The translations under genes and the position numbers were made by a program. The notes beneath the pieces are model-generated. The model was not told the DNA's origin. It did not search any database and worked only from the letters and a program-made list of their open reading frames with translations. Shown here one piece after another: positions 24,736-33,525 of a stretch of DNA of 64,000 bases (positions within the stretch are counted from its first letter, which is position 1; every line of letters starts with the position of its first letter). The stretch is from assembly GCF_000724625.1 (NCBI RefSeq), contig NZ_CP007139.1, positions 124,001 to 188,000 on the forward strand. The letters run 5' to 3'. Source of the DNA: Fimbriimonas ginsengisoli Gsoil 348 (GTDB lineage: Bacteria > Armatimonadota > Fimbriimonadia > Fimbriimonadales > Fimbriimonadaceae).

Positions 24736-25455
24736 ATGGCGCTGCATCGCCGCCTAATGACTGAGGAGGAGATTCGGCGAGTTCGGGCACTTCGGAACGC
24801 CGCCCCGCTCGATCCCCAAGAGGCGGTTGTCGTCGAGTGCCTGGTCCTCCGCGCCAATGGGAGTCGCATGATCGACGCATGTCACGGGGATACAATCGCG
24901 CGGCTCGTAAATCGACACTGGGTCGCCGTTGAGCCACTCTTGCGCCCCAGCCGGTTTGTGGCGAGTGAGCGACGGGCGATCGACTTCATCGAGGTTTGGG
25001 GGCTCCGGACGTCCGGACGGCTACAGACCGCGAAGATGATCTCTCCCGCCAATGGTCGACCGGGGATCGATGAGGCAGAGAGCATTGCTGAGTATGTCGA
25101 GAGTGTGCCGGAAGGCGGTGCTTACGGCATGGCGTTCCAGCGAGCGCACCCGGCTCTTCTGTGGCGATTTGGGCGCGGCCTGGAGCCGGAATCGATGTTC
25201 TACCGATACGCCGGCGAACCGCTTTCTCAGGCGCTTGTTCGGCTCGGCTGGTTTGAGTTTCGCCTCATGCCCGAGAGGCGCATTCCCGCCGCGGTGATCG
25301 ATCGGTTCGTCGCCGAGCTCACGAGCCACATGGCGACGACTCCATATCGATCGCCACAGGAGATCATTGACCTTGATGTTTTGGAGCTCGCCGACCAGGC
25401 GAGTGACGAGCTGGCGGGGATCTCTGGCCGACGTCGACGGCGAAAGAGCAAGTAA
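24736..25455 (+). CDS. Hypothetical prophage protein, end of replication block
   Basis: 239 aa, GAGGTG upstream of the ATG. Mostly helical with a basic C-terminal end (GISGRRRRRKSK). EEEIRRVRALRNAAPLDPQEA and PSRFVASERRAIDFIEVWGL could be DNA-contacting helices, but I see no defined family. It is followed by two terminators, so it closes the replication transcript. A late-gene regulator would fit the position, but this is inference. Confidence 0.55.
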   Translation: MALHRRLMTEEEIRRVRALRNAAPLDPQEAVVVECLVLRANGSRMIDACHGDTIARLVNRHWVAVEPLLRPSRFVASERRAIDFIEVWGLRTSGRLQTAKMISPANGRPGIDEAESIAEYVESVPEGGAYGMAFQRAHPALLWRFGRGLEPESMFYRYAGEPLSQALVRLGWFEFRLMPERRIPAAVIDRFVAELTSHMATTPYRSPQEIIDLDVLELADQASDELAGISGRRRRRKSK

Positions 25456-25543
25456 ATATACTGAATGGCTTTTATGCGATCCACGAAGCAATTTTTACTT
25501 AACACCGAAAATGCTTGCAATTATTGAAAATACTGATTGTGCT

Positions 25544-25598
25544 ACCGGTGGATCAGAGCGCGTGATGCGACCGCTTGATCGACCGGTTTTTTGTTTTT
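25544..25598 (+). terminator. Intrinsic terminator after the replication block
   Basis: ACCGGTGGATC (25544-25554) pairs with GATCGACCGGT (25577-25587) with one mismatch. It is followed by a T-rich tail TTTTTTGTTTTT. Lies 89 bp after the 25455 stop. Nothing else was seen in 25456-25543. Confidence 0.7.
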
Positions 25599-25618
25599 AG
25601 GTTCAAATATCCACTCAT

Positions 25619-25653
25619 GCGGCCCGGAATTCTTCTGAAGAATTCCGGGCCGC
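25619..25653. terminator. Second hairpin terminator, 16-bp perfect stem
   Basis: GCGGCCCGGAATTCTT pairs perfectly with AAGAATTCCGGGCCGC around a CTG loop. The tail TCCATTTTA is a weak T-run. With the preceding terminator it separates replication genes from the late operon. Confidence 0.6.
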
Positions 25654-25669
25654 TCCATTTTATGCCGCC

Positions 25670-25948
25670 ATGCCCATCAACTCCGATCTGCAGCTCGCGT
25701 CGTCATATATCGCCACTTTCGGCGCGGGAGTTGCGGCGATCCTCGCGTTTCTCGATCGGCGAGATAGCGTGCTCAGCGATCGGATCCGAAAAGAGACCCG
25801 CGAGCGACTCTCGGAGCTAGAGGCGAGGATCGTGAGGCTCGAAAGTAAGCACGACGAGGCGCGGAACATCGCGCTCGACGGCGTGATGGAAACCACCGAA
25901 CCCCAGGCTAAGGATAGGTTCAAACGGATCGCTCAGGTTCTCGATTGA
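25670..25948 (+). CDS. Small membrane-anchored coiled-coil protein (lysis-region candidate)
   Basis: 92 aa. One hydrophobic helix (SYIATFGAGVAAILAFL, about residues 12-28), a basic turn (DRRDSVLSDRIRKETR) and then a long coiled coil (LSELEARIVRLESKHDEA). The topology resembles holin-like or spanin-like phage proteins just before the terminase genes. No homology claimed. First gene of the late region. Confidence 0.6.
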   Translation: MPINSDLQLASSYIATFGAGVAAILAFLDRRDSVLSDRIRKETRERLSELEARIVRLESKHDEARNIALDGVMETTEPQAKDRFKRIAQVLD

Positions 25949-25958
25949 GGCAATCGCA

Positions 25959-26177
25959 ATGATCATTCACCCTAACACTGTCAAGCGCATTTTGGCCGGC
26001 ATCGCGGCGGTTGTAGCGATGGCGACTGCGTTCAATTTCGTTTCTGCCGATCAGGCGAAAGCGATCACCGATAACTCCGACGATGCGGTTCGCCTGTTCA
26101 TCTTGGCTGTTGGCTTTTGCGGGACGGTTTGGCATCCCAAGCATCGGGACGCGCCGACCAAAGAGGACGCGAAGTGA
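25959..26177 (+). CDS. Small two-helix membrane protein (holin candidate)
   Basis: 72 aa with two hydrophobic segments (ILAGIAAVVAMATAFNFVSA and LFILAVGFCGTVW) separated by a polar loop, and a short charged C-terminus (HPKHRDAPTKEDAK). The size and two-helix layout suit class II holins. Context: adjacent small membrane-protein genes before the terminase. No endolysin is seen nearby. Confidence 0.55.
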   Translation: MIIHPNTVKRILAGIAAVVAMATAFNFVSADQAKAITDNSDDAVRLFILAVGFCGTVWHPKHRDAPTKEDAK

Positions 26178-26437
26178 ATACCTCGATTAGATTGCACATC
26201 CGGGTTAAGTTCCGAGCGCTCTTTGTCACGCTCGCGACGGTCGACAAGACGATCGACATCACGGCCTTTCTAGTCATTTTTGGCCGCATGATCCTGTCTC
26301 GCTTCACTGCCGGATTTGGGATCGATCCAAGGTCCGTTACGACGTCGGTTTTGCTCTCCATGAAGAGCGATTTGCTCGGCGGTAAAGACTCCCATGCCTT
26401 CGTTGACGACAAAGGGATCCTGATCGAGCTGGTGTAA
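26174..26437 (+). CDS. Hypothetical small protein
   Basis: 87 aa from a GTG overlapping the previous stop (GTGA at 26174-26177). Moderately hydrophobic middle (DITAFLVIFGRMILSRFTAGF) that could be a membrane helix or core helix. Not recognised. Ends 5 bp before the small terminase. Confidence 0.55.
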   Translation: MNTSIRLHIRVKFRALFVTLATVDKTIDITAFLVIFGRMILSRFTAGFGIDPRSVTTSVLLSMKSDLLGGKDSHAFVDDKGILIELV

Positions 26438-26442
26438 CGACG

Positions 26443-26919
26443 ATGCCACGCGGAGGAAAACGAGAGGGCGCCGGACGCAAGTCGAAAGACGAGCTCTACG
26501 GCCGTAAGGTCCGGATCGCCGAAAATAAGATCTCTGATCGGCTGCCGACCATTCGCGAAGATCTCGAGATCATCGCTCATGGCGCCGAGCAGGTTGAGGA
26601 AGAGTGGGTTGAAGCGTGCACGGTGACCGTCGACGACGTACGCCAAATGGCTGGCGGCCAGTTTGCCAAGATTAAGCGCCCTGCATTTCCCGATGCTAAG
26701 CCGGGCGAGCTGGTGATGATCCGTCGAAAGATCATTAAGCTCCCTCCGGACTACCGGGCGAATGCCTATTTGTTTGACCGCGTAGGCGGCAAGCCGACCG
26801 AAAAGGTCGAGGTTGATACCCCCGCCGAGTCGCCGCTCGTCGCCGCGTTCGGAACGGCGATCGCCAAGATCTATGGCCCCACTGACGACACATCCAACGT
26901 CGACCCTCAGGGCAGTTGA
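26443..26919 (+). CDS. Terminase small subunit-like protein
   Basis: 158 aa. It begins MPRGGKREGAGRKSKDE, the basic GGxREGAGR motif common at the start of phage small terminases. Helices follow (DLEIIAHGAEQVEEEWVEA), then YLFDRVGGKPTEKVEV, again typical. It recognises phage DNA for packaging. It overlaps the large subunit frame by 47 bp. Confidence 0.75.
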   Translation: MPRGGKREGAGRKSKDELYGRKVRIAENKISDRLPTIREDLEIIAHGAEQVEEEWVEACTVTVDDVRQMAGGQFAKIKRPAFPDAKPGELVMIRRKIIKLPPDYRANAYLFDRVGGKPTEKVEVDTPAESPLVAAFGTAIAKIYGPTDDTSNVDPQGS

Positions 26920-28402
26920 GAACTATGCGAGGGCCGGGCGCGATGCGGGATGTCCCCAGGACCAAATTCTCAGCTTCATCCGCGGCGGCGCGGTGCTCCA
27001 AGCGACTCAGCTTAGGGCGAGCGCCCTTGCTCGGCTGTGTGACCTTCCCAATGGCCCAACTGAGATCGGTTACGGTGGCGCCCGCGGCGGCGGTAAGTCG
27101 CACTGGCTGTTGGTTCAGGTCGCGATCGACGATTGCCAGCGCCGGCCTGGGCTCAAGGTCCTTGTCCTCCGAAAGGTCGGCAAGGCGAATAAAGAGAACT
27201 TTGAAGATCTGCGAACCCGGCTATTGGGAGCGACGCCGCACCGCTACACCCAACAGGGGCATCTGCTCTTTCCCAACGGCTCGCAAATCATTCTTGGTCA
27301 CTTCAAGAATGAAGGCGACATCGATGCCTACCTGGGCCTTGAATACGACGTCATCGCGATCGAAGAGGCGACCACCCTATCGAGTTCCAAGGTCGACGCC
27401 ATTCGGACCTGTTTGCGAACCAGCAAGCTCGACTGGCGCCCGCGGATGTACTTCACCACGAACCCCGGAGGCGTTGGTCATACGTGGTTCAAAGATCGCT
27501 TCATCGTTCCCTTTAAGCGCCGAAACGAGACCACGACGCGCTTTGTGCCGGCGACGATCGACGATAACGCGTTCGTTAACGAAGAGTACAAAACCGAGGT
27601 TCTTGACAAGCTCGTCGGCTGGCAATACAAGGCTTGGCGGCTTGGCGATTGGGATATCGCGGCCGGGCAGTACTTCACTAATTTCCGCGCCGACGTCCAT
27701 GTCATTCCGGCTTATGAGTGCCCGATCGAGTGGGATGCTTGGGCCGCGCTCGATTACGGATTTACGCACTTCACGGCGTCCCATCTCTTTCGAAAGGATG
27801 GTGACGGGAACGTGCTGATCACCGCGGAGCACGGCGAGCGAAAGTGGCTTCCGGAGCATCACGCAAGCTCGATTCATGCGATGCTTGGGCGCCACAACCT
27901 TACCGTCGATCGTCTCGAGACCTTCGTTGCCGGCGCCGACGTTTTTGCGAAGCGCGGCTATGGCTTGACGATCGCCGAAACTTACGATCAATACGGCATT
28001 ACCCTCTCGCCGGCGAACGATGACCGTGTGAACGGATGGGGCGAGATGCTGACCCGCTTCGGCGATGTAGAGCCCGGCGGCGGCCGCGAGCCGATCGAGC
28101 CGAAGCTTTTCATCTTCAATACCTGCGTTCGGCTCATAGAGCAGATCCCCACGCTCGAGCACAACCCTCATAAGCCGGAGGATGTTCTCAAGATCGATTG
28201 CGATGAGCGCGGCCGTGGTGGTGACGACTTTGCCGATTGCGCTCGCTATGGCGTGATGGAAGCCGCGCACCGGGGCGTGGTTTCGTCGGAACCCTTCGTC
28301 ATGTCGACGCCATCGTCTCACCTGGTTGCCAAGCCTCGATCGGATCATGGGTCCGGCTTCGACAATTTCGGGCGGTTCGTTCCGCCTCCTCGCCGCCGCT
28401 GA
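26873..28402 (+). CDS. Terminase large subunit
   Basis: 509 aa from the ATG at 26873; an ATG-like start at 26813 adds only basic shadow residues of the small-subunit frame. ATPase: YGGARGGGKSHW (Walker A), LVLRKVGKANKENFEDL, YDVIAIEEATTL (Walker B) and MYFTTNPGG coupling motif. The C-terminal nuclease has AALDYGFTHFTAS, VAGADVFAKRG and DCADCARYGVMEA-type acidic residues (FADCARYG). It packages DNA into the prohead. Stop is 1 bp before the portal ATG. Confidence 0.93.
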   Translation: MAPLTTHPTSTLRAVENYARAGRDAGCPQDQILSFIRGGAVLQATQLRASALARLCDLPNGPTEIGYGGARGGGKSHWLLVQVAIDDCQRRPGLKVLVLRKVGKANKENFEDLRTRLLGATPHRYTQQGHLLFPNGSQIILGHFKNEGDIDAYLGLEYDVIAIEEATTLSSSKVDAIRTCLRTSKLDWRPRMYFTTNPGGVGHTWFKDRFIVPFKRRNETTTRFVPATIDDNAFVNEEYKTEVLDKLVGWQYKAWRLGDWDIAAGQYFTNFRADVHVIPAYECPIEWDAWAALDYGFTHFTASHLFRKDGDGNVLITAEHGERKWLPEHHASSIHAMLGRHNLTVDRLETFVAGADVFAKRGYGLTIAETYDQYGITLSPANDDRVNGWGEMLTRFGDVEPGGGREPIEPKLFIFNTCVRLIEQIPTLEHNPHKPEDVLKIDCDERGRGGDDFADCARYGVMEAAHRGVVSSEPFVMSTPSSHLVAKPRSDHGSGFDNFGRFVPPPRRR

Positions 28403-28403
28403 T

Positions 28404-29870
28404 ATGGCACGAAAGAAGCCGACTCCGCAGCCGTTTCGCCTAAGCGATGGCACGTTCCTTGTCGCCGACAGCGGCATGGTGAGTGCCTTCCGCCCGGCTC
28501 AAACGACCAAGCCACTCAGCCGACTCCGGCGGGCGATTTCGGCGTTCATGAGCGGATGGATAAAACCGCCCGCATCTCAGACGAGCGAGCAGGGGACGGC
28601 CGGCACCGCGAGCCCGTCAACCTACGCTTTCTCGCTCCAAACCCAGAGGTACGAGCGGCAACAGATCATTGCCGATTGCCGATCGCTCATCCTTGACGAA
28701 CCGAGGGCCAGACGCGCGACGCTTATGACCGCCCGTGAATCCGTTCGGAAGGGCGCTCAAGTCCAATTCGAGGGGTCGAACCGACTTGCAAAACGAGCCA
28801 GCGGAATCGCGGAGGATGTGCTCAGGATTGCGCGTCCGAAGTTGGTTAGTTGGGCTTGGATGCTTCCGATCGAGGGCGATCTTTTCGTTCAGGCGATCAT
28901 CGCGGGCGATCGCATTGTAGATGCCAAGCGGATGCCCGCGGCTTCCATGGAGCGACTTACCGACGACGCCGATGAGTTCATCGATCCGATCAGGGCGTTC
29001 GCCCAAATCGACGTCAATACCAACGAAGAGGTGGCGACCTTCCCGCTCGCCCTGATGGCCCATGAGCGGTGGGACCATATCGACGGCGATCGGTACGGCA
29101 TGCCGGGAATCGTAGCGGCTCGGCGGATGGCCAGGCGACTCGAAATCCTGGAAGAGGCGCAATGCGTCAGGCGCATGACCCGCGCGCATTCCCGAACCCT
29201 CTGGAACATCGGAACAGAAGAAAAGCCAGGCAAGCCGGACGATGTCGACAAATTCAAGGCGACGAATGGGTTCAACGAAGGACGACGAGAGATCTTTGAT
29301 CCCACCGAAGTCGCAAAGGACTTTTTCGGCAACGGCCCGGTGAACGCCGAGGTGATCGAGGGGGACCCCAAGGTTCATGAAGTCGACGATCTCAAGTACG
29401 CCCAAAACGTTTACGCTAGCTCCGGACTTCCGACTCCGCCGCCGCTTTACAACCTTGATGCCGAAGCCGTAAATCGAGACGTTCTTGACGATCTCCGGAG
29501 CGAGTGGCTCAAGGAAACCCAAACCCTCGCCGAGCCGATCGAGCGCGTGCTCCGATACCTGATCGACCTCGCGCTGCTGCTCGCCGGCATCCTGCCTGAG
29601 ACCGTTCCGTATTCGGTCCATCTCAGCGAAAGCTCGATCGAGAAGCCGAGCGAGGTTGTGAAGCGGATCATCGATCTTCGCAACGCTGGGCTACTTACCG
29701 AGCGCCAGGCGTTGACCTTGCTCCAACCCTATACCGATGTTGAGGACGTCGATACGGAGCTTACCGAGCTCGAGGGTGAGCGACAGCGCGACGCCGATCG
29801 CGAGACCGCGAAAGCCGTGGCGATGGCCGCGATCAAGCCTCAGAACGATTTAGCCGGCGCGCCCGGCTAG
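28404..29870 (+). CDS. Portal protein
   Basis: 488 aa from the ATG at 28404. Follows the large terminase and has portal features: RYERQQIIADCRSLILDEPRA, a WMLPIEGDLFVQAIIAG strand region, KYAQNVYASSGLPTPPPLYNL (typical of phage portals), and a C-terminal helical crown (SSIEKPSEVVKRIIDLRNAGLLT). Forms the dodecameric DNA entry ring. Confidence rests on these motifs and gene order. Confidence 0.85.
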   Translation: MARKKPTPQPFRLSDGTFLVADSGMVSAFRPAQTTKPLSRLRRAISAFMSGWIKPPASQTSEQGTAGTASPSTYAFSLQTQRYERQQIIADCRSLILDEPRARRATLMTARESVRKGAQVQFEGSNRLAKRASGIAEDVLRIARPKLVSWAWMLPIEGDLFVQAIIAGDRIVDAKRMPAASMERLTDDADEFIDPIRAFAQIDVNTNEEVATFPLALMAHERWDHIDGDRYGMPGIVAARRMARRLEILEEAQCVRRMTRAHSRTLWNIGTEEKPGKPDDVDKFKATNGFNEGRREIFDPTEVAKDFFGNGPVNAEVIEGDPKVHEVDDLKYAQNVYASSGLPTPPPLYNLDAEAVNRDVLDDLRSEWLKETQTLAEPIERVLRYLIDLALLLAGILPETVPYSVHLSESSIEKPSEVVKRIIDLRNAGLLTERQALTLLQPYTDVEDVDTELTELEGERQRDADRETAKAVAMAAIKPQNDLAGAPG

Positions 29871-29880
29871 GAACCCCACT

Positions 29881-30492
29881 ATGGAAAATCAGAACGCCCA
29901 GGGGCAGCTCAGCGCGCCCGAAACCGACCTTTCTACGTTGAAGCTCGCCGAGCTGATCGCGGTTGCCGCAACTCACGGACTCAGCTTTCCCGCCGTCGGG
30001 ACATCCAAGCAAACGGTGATCGATGCGATCGTCGCAAAGCGGCTTGAGGAAGGCGCCGGGAACACGTCCGGAGCGCCTCAAAACAGCGATCAAACGCCCA
30101 AAGATGGCAATGAAACCGAGGGAACCGGCGATAATGCCGCGGAAAGCAACGGCGACGAACCAGAGCGTTGGCGCTGGTTAAGTCGCGAAGTTGGTACGGG
30201 CCCGGCGAGCGCGGAAGATCCGGACGGCTGGTACGACGCTCAAGTCTTTCCCGACGGAAGTGCCGAAGTGCTCGTCTACGCGAATACGAGCCGGTTAAAT
30301 CGGCCGGCTCATCACCGGGAGAGTCAGGACCTTTTCATCAAGGTCACTTCGCTCGACGATTTCATCCACCGGCTCATCTCGCTCCGCTATGGCGCGCTGG
30401 ACATCTTCCTTGAGAAGATCGGCGCTCAAGTCCCGATGGATGGCGATTGGGCCGACGTGATTGAGGAGGCGAATCGTGCGGCTTCGCTCTAA
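29881..30492 (+). CDS. Hypothetical head-region protein with SAP/LEM-like N-terminus
   Basis: 203 aa. Residues about 17-56 (LSTLKLAELIAVAATHGLSF, KQTVIDAIVAKRL) look like a SAP/LEM-type helix-extended-helix. A low-complexity Asn/Gly/Glu linker (60-95) follows, then a compact C-terminal domain. Sits between portal and protease, where scaffold or head accessory genes occur. It overlaps the next start by 17 bp. Confidence 0.55.
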   Translation: MENQNAQGQLSAPETDLSTLKLAELIAVAATHGLSFPAVGTSKQTVIDAIVAKRLEEGAGNTSGAPQNSDQTPKDGNETEGTGDNAAESNGDEPERWRWLSREVGTGPASAEDPDGWYDAQVFPDGSAEVLVYANTSRLNRPAHHRESQDLFIKVTSLDDFIHRLISLRYGALDIFLEKIGAQVPMDGDWADVIEEANRAASL

Positions 30493-33400
30493 GGTTTGGC
30501 AGCTCGCCGCGGATAACGCGCAAGAGGTGATCAACGACCAGGCGCCTGTTTTCGGCGACGATTTCGAGATCCTGGAAGCCGATGCCGCGAAAGGCGGTTT
30601 GATGCGAATCCGGCAACGGGCGACCCGTGCCGACGCTCGAAATAAGAACCGGCGCATCTACCCCCGCGAAGTACTTCAGCTCGCGATCGACACCGCCAGG
30701 GAGCATGCCGCCGCGGGGGCGATGCTTTGCGAGATGTCGCATCCGGAAGTAGCTCAGGTGCGGGGGCGAGACTTCTATACCCACAACCCGGAGCGCACGA
30801 CCGCTCGCGTAGATGAGATTAGCGACGTCGCCGACGACGGATGGGTTTATGTGACCCGGACCATCCTCGACACCCCCGAAGGTCGCAAGCTCGCGGCCCG
30901 CTACAAAGCCGGCCGCGCGCCGGGGATCTCCACTCGATTCCGCATGAAAGCGCGCCAGGCGCGGCTTGGCGCCGATCAGGTCGTCGTTGCGGAAACGATG
31001 CAGATTTTCACCTGGGACGACGTTGAAAACCCCGCCGTCGACGGCACGACCGATTTCGAGCTGCTTTCCGATGCAGACCTCGCCTCGCTTTCCGATCCAT
31101 TCGTTTCGGACCCTCCGAACCCCACAGGTAAACCCATGAAACTCAAAGCACTTCGCCAGGCATTCCTGGCACTTATCGTCGCTCAGGCGGCCGCCGACGA
31201 GGTGTTGACGGCCCGCTCTAACTATCACGCTGCTTTCACCGCCGCATCGGACGCCGATCGCGCCGCTGAGCAGCCATTCTTGCTTCAAGCCGACGCCACC
31301 TTGATGGCAACGGATGGGTACGACGTCACCACGCCGGCGCCGGTCGCTGCCCCGGCTGCCCGCCAAAACAACGGGCTGAGCGCGGACGAAATCGAGCGAT
31401 TCCGCCGGATTGCCGACCGTGACCAGGCGCGCGAAGCAGCTGAAGTAAACCGGCTCGCCCTTGATTCGGCGATTACTGCGATCGAGGGACATGCGAGCCT
31501 TACGGCGCTCGCTCAGGACCAACGGGAGCACGTTCTCGGACGCGTCCGGACGCTCGCTCGGATTCCCGAGGATGTGGAGCGACTGGTCACTGACGAGATC
31601 GATTCGATGAACCGATTGCTGAGCGATGAGCGGCTTCGCGGTATGGGTTTCGTGCGCGGTACGACCACCATCGATCCCGCTAATCCAACGGGTCAGACTC
31701 GCGTAACCCGCGAAATTCCGAAGTGGATGGAAGGTGTCGACCGGCTCAATTTGGCGGCTGACGACTACCGCCGATCGGTCGGCGGTGACGTCAATCCCGA
31801 CGATCACGCGACCCAGCGCCGGCGCGCCTTCAACATGGAGCGATTCATCAACCCGCTCATCGAGCAGGTCGCTCAGGATCGCGGGCAGTATCGAACCGCC
31901 GAAGAGTGGTTCCGGGCGAGCGACGCGCTCTTCACGGGCGGCGAGCAAGCGTTTGGCGATGCCATCAGCGGCATGGCACGGGACAACACGACGACGTCCC
32001 AGCTCTTCAACCAGCCGACGATCATGACCTTCCTCTTGGTTCAGCAGTTCCAGGACATGAAGGGTCTTCAGTTCGTCTCGAGCTTCGGTCCGGGCGCGGG
32101 AAGTGGCGCCGGAGGATTCGAACAGGCGAGCGGCGGGATCGGATCGGTTCTCCGGATTCCGGTTGAGTACTACACGCCTCCGACCGGTTACGGCACATTC
32201 AGCGGCACGTACGATGCGGGACTCTTGACTCCGGAAAACACGGGGATCGACGAGATGACCGTTCAAACGGCATGGCTCCCCTTTGCGCCGTCTTGGCGAC
32301 GCATCGCCGCATCGCTCACCCGTGACACGGTTCAGGCGATGGGGAACGGCCCGCTTAGCTATATGGCGATCGCCCGGTCGTTGCTTCATATGGCCATGGA
32401 TAAGAGCCGCCGCATCGATAAGGCGATCTTTGATGAGATGCTCGCGATCTCAGACGAATACACAGCCGTTACCGCCGCCGGCGACTCGGCGACCACCGGC
32501 AACAACAAGCTGCCGAACAACTCGGTCTACAACGGTGGCGGCTCGATCAGCGTGAATCTCAACACCACAAAGACCGCGGCTACGGCGATTGCGGCGACGG
32601 ATCCGGGCGTCACTTATGGCGCGACGGTCGTTGGGGCGCTTCGGCTGCTTACTCGTGGTTCCAACACGGCGGCCAACTATTGCGGCACTGCGAACGGCCC
32701 CGATCCGATCGTTCGGCCTCGAGCGGTGGTTGACCTCAACGCCGCTGGTCAGGTCACCACGACGACGAAAAACCCGTTCACGGTCACCGCACCGGCGGCC
32801 CAGGTCATCGGCTATCTCGACGCTAATGGCGACATTCAGGCAATCCCCGGAGTGCCGAATCCGACGTGCGCGATCGACTGGGAGAACGGGATTCTCGTTT
32901 TCAATGCCGCATCGGGCATCACGGGCGCGGCGGGAGTGATGACCACGACGGTCACGGTCACCTACGCTTACGCGGTGAACTTCGATAACTTCATCGTCAA
33001 CAACCCGAATCTCGCGGCTGGGCAGAGCTTGGAGAACTACCTGAACGGGTTGTTCCTTCAGTTCGATCGAACCGCCGCCCTCATGGGCAGCGCGCCTCGG
33101 TTCAAAGCGCCGAATCTCGGCATCATGAGCCTGAACGCGGCGCCGAATATGACGGCCGCGCAAATCTTCTACAACTACCAATCGCCCAAGGGGACGAACC
33201 TCTTCCCGACGGACGACTATTTCGCCGAACGAACGGGCGTCGCGTTTGCGCGGCATAACTCGCCCTGGAACGGAAAGGATCGCCGGATCCTGTTCACTTC
33301 GCTTGGCACGACCAAATACGGGATCGATACCCCGATGGAGCTCCGAGGTCCGTATCCCGCTTACGACACCAACGGCAAGATCGTTGCCCGCGACATCTAC

Positions 33401-33496
33401 TATGCCGAGGAGAACTCGGTCATCTGTACGCCTCAGGTCCAAAACCAGGCGGGCACCGTCCTCAATCCGGTTTCGCGAACCGTCATTCTCCGCTAA
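30476..33496 (+). CDS. Prohead protease-major capsid protein fusion
   Basis: 1006 aa from the GTG at 30476, chosen because GAGGAGG lies 6 bp upstream. Residues 1-about 205 are a protease-like domain: RRIYPREVLQLAIDTAREHA, MLCEMSHPEV (candidate catalytic His), RTTARVDEIS and GRAPGISTRFRMK (candidate Ser) and TWDDVENPAVDGTTDFELL. About 210-430 is a helical scaffold-like part, with ATG 221 (31136) preceded by a weak AGG. About 440-1006 is the capsid part (FLLVQQFQDMKGLQFV ... APSWRRIAASLTRD). An uninterrupted frame joins all three. Confidence 0.78.
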   Translation: MRLRSKVWQLAADNAQEVINDQAPVFGDDFEILEADAAKGGLMRIRQRATRADARNKNRRIYPREVLQLAIDTAREHAAAGAMLCEMSHPEVAQVRGRDFYTHNPERTTARVDEISDVADDGWVYVTRTILDTPEGRKLAARYKAGRAPGISTRFRMKARQARLGADQVVVAETMQIFTWDDVENPAVDGTTDFELLSDADLASLSDPFVSDPPNPTGKPMKLKALRQAFLALIVAQAAADEVLTARSNYHAAFTAASDADRAAEQPFLLQADATLMATDGYDVTTPAPVAAPAARQNNGLSADEIERFRRIADRDQAREAAEVNRLALDSAITAIEGHASLTALAQDQREHVLGRVRTLARIPEDVERLVTDEIDSMNRLLSDERLRGMGFVRGTTTIDPANPTGQTRVTREIPKWMEGVDRLNLAADDYRRSVGGDVNPDDHATQRRRAFNMERFINPLIEQVAQDRGQYRTAEEWFRASDALFTGGEQAFGDAISGMARDNTTTSQLFNQPTIMTFLLVQQFQDMKGLQFVSSFGPGAGSGAGGFEQASGGIGSVLRIPVEYYTPPTGYGTFSGTYDAGLLTPENTGIDEMTVQTAWLPFAPSWRRIAASLTRDTVQAMGNGPLSYMAIARSLLHMAMDKSRRIDKAIFDEMLAISDEYTAVTAAGDSATTGNNKLPNNSVYNGGGSISVNLNTTKTAATAIAATDPGVTYGATVVGALRLLTRGSNTAANYCGTANGPDPIVRPRAVVDLNAAGQVTTTTKNPFTVTAPAAQVIGYLDANGDIQAIPGVPNPTCAIDWENGILVFNAASGITGAAGVMTTTVTVTYAYAVNFDNFIVNNPNLAAGQSLENYLNGLFLQFDRTAALMGSAPRFKAPNLGIMSLNAAPNMTAAQIFYNYQSPKGTNLFPTDDYFAERTGVAFARHNSPWNGKDRRILFTSLGTTKYGIDTPMELRGPYPAYDTNGKIVARDIYYAEENSVICTPQVQNQAGTVLNPVSRTVILR

Positions 33497-33525
33497 CCCC
33501 CCTCTCCCCGCCCCGAGCGTTCTCT

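Noticed and set aside
30374-32389. 671-codon minus-strand frame opposite the capsid gene
   Set aside because: Arg-rich, low-complexity shadow of the protease-capsid frame; no start signal or family motif.
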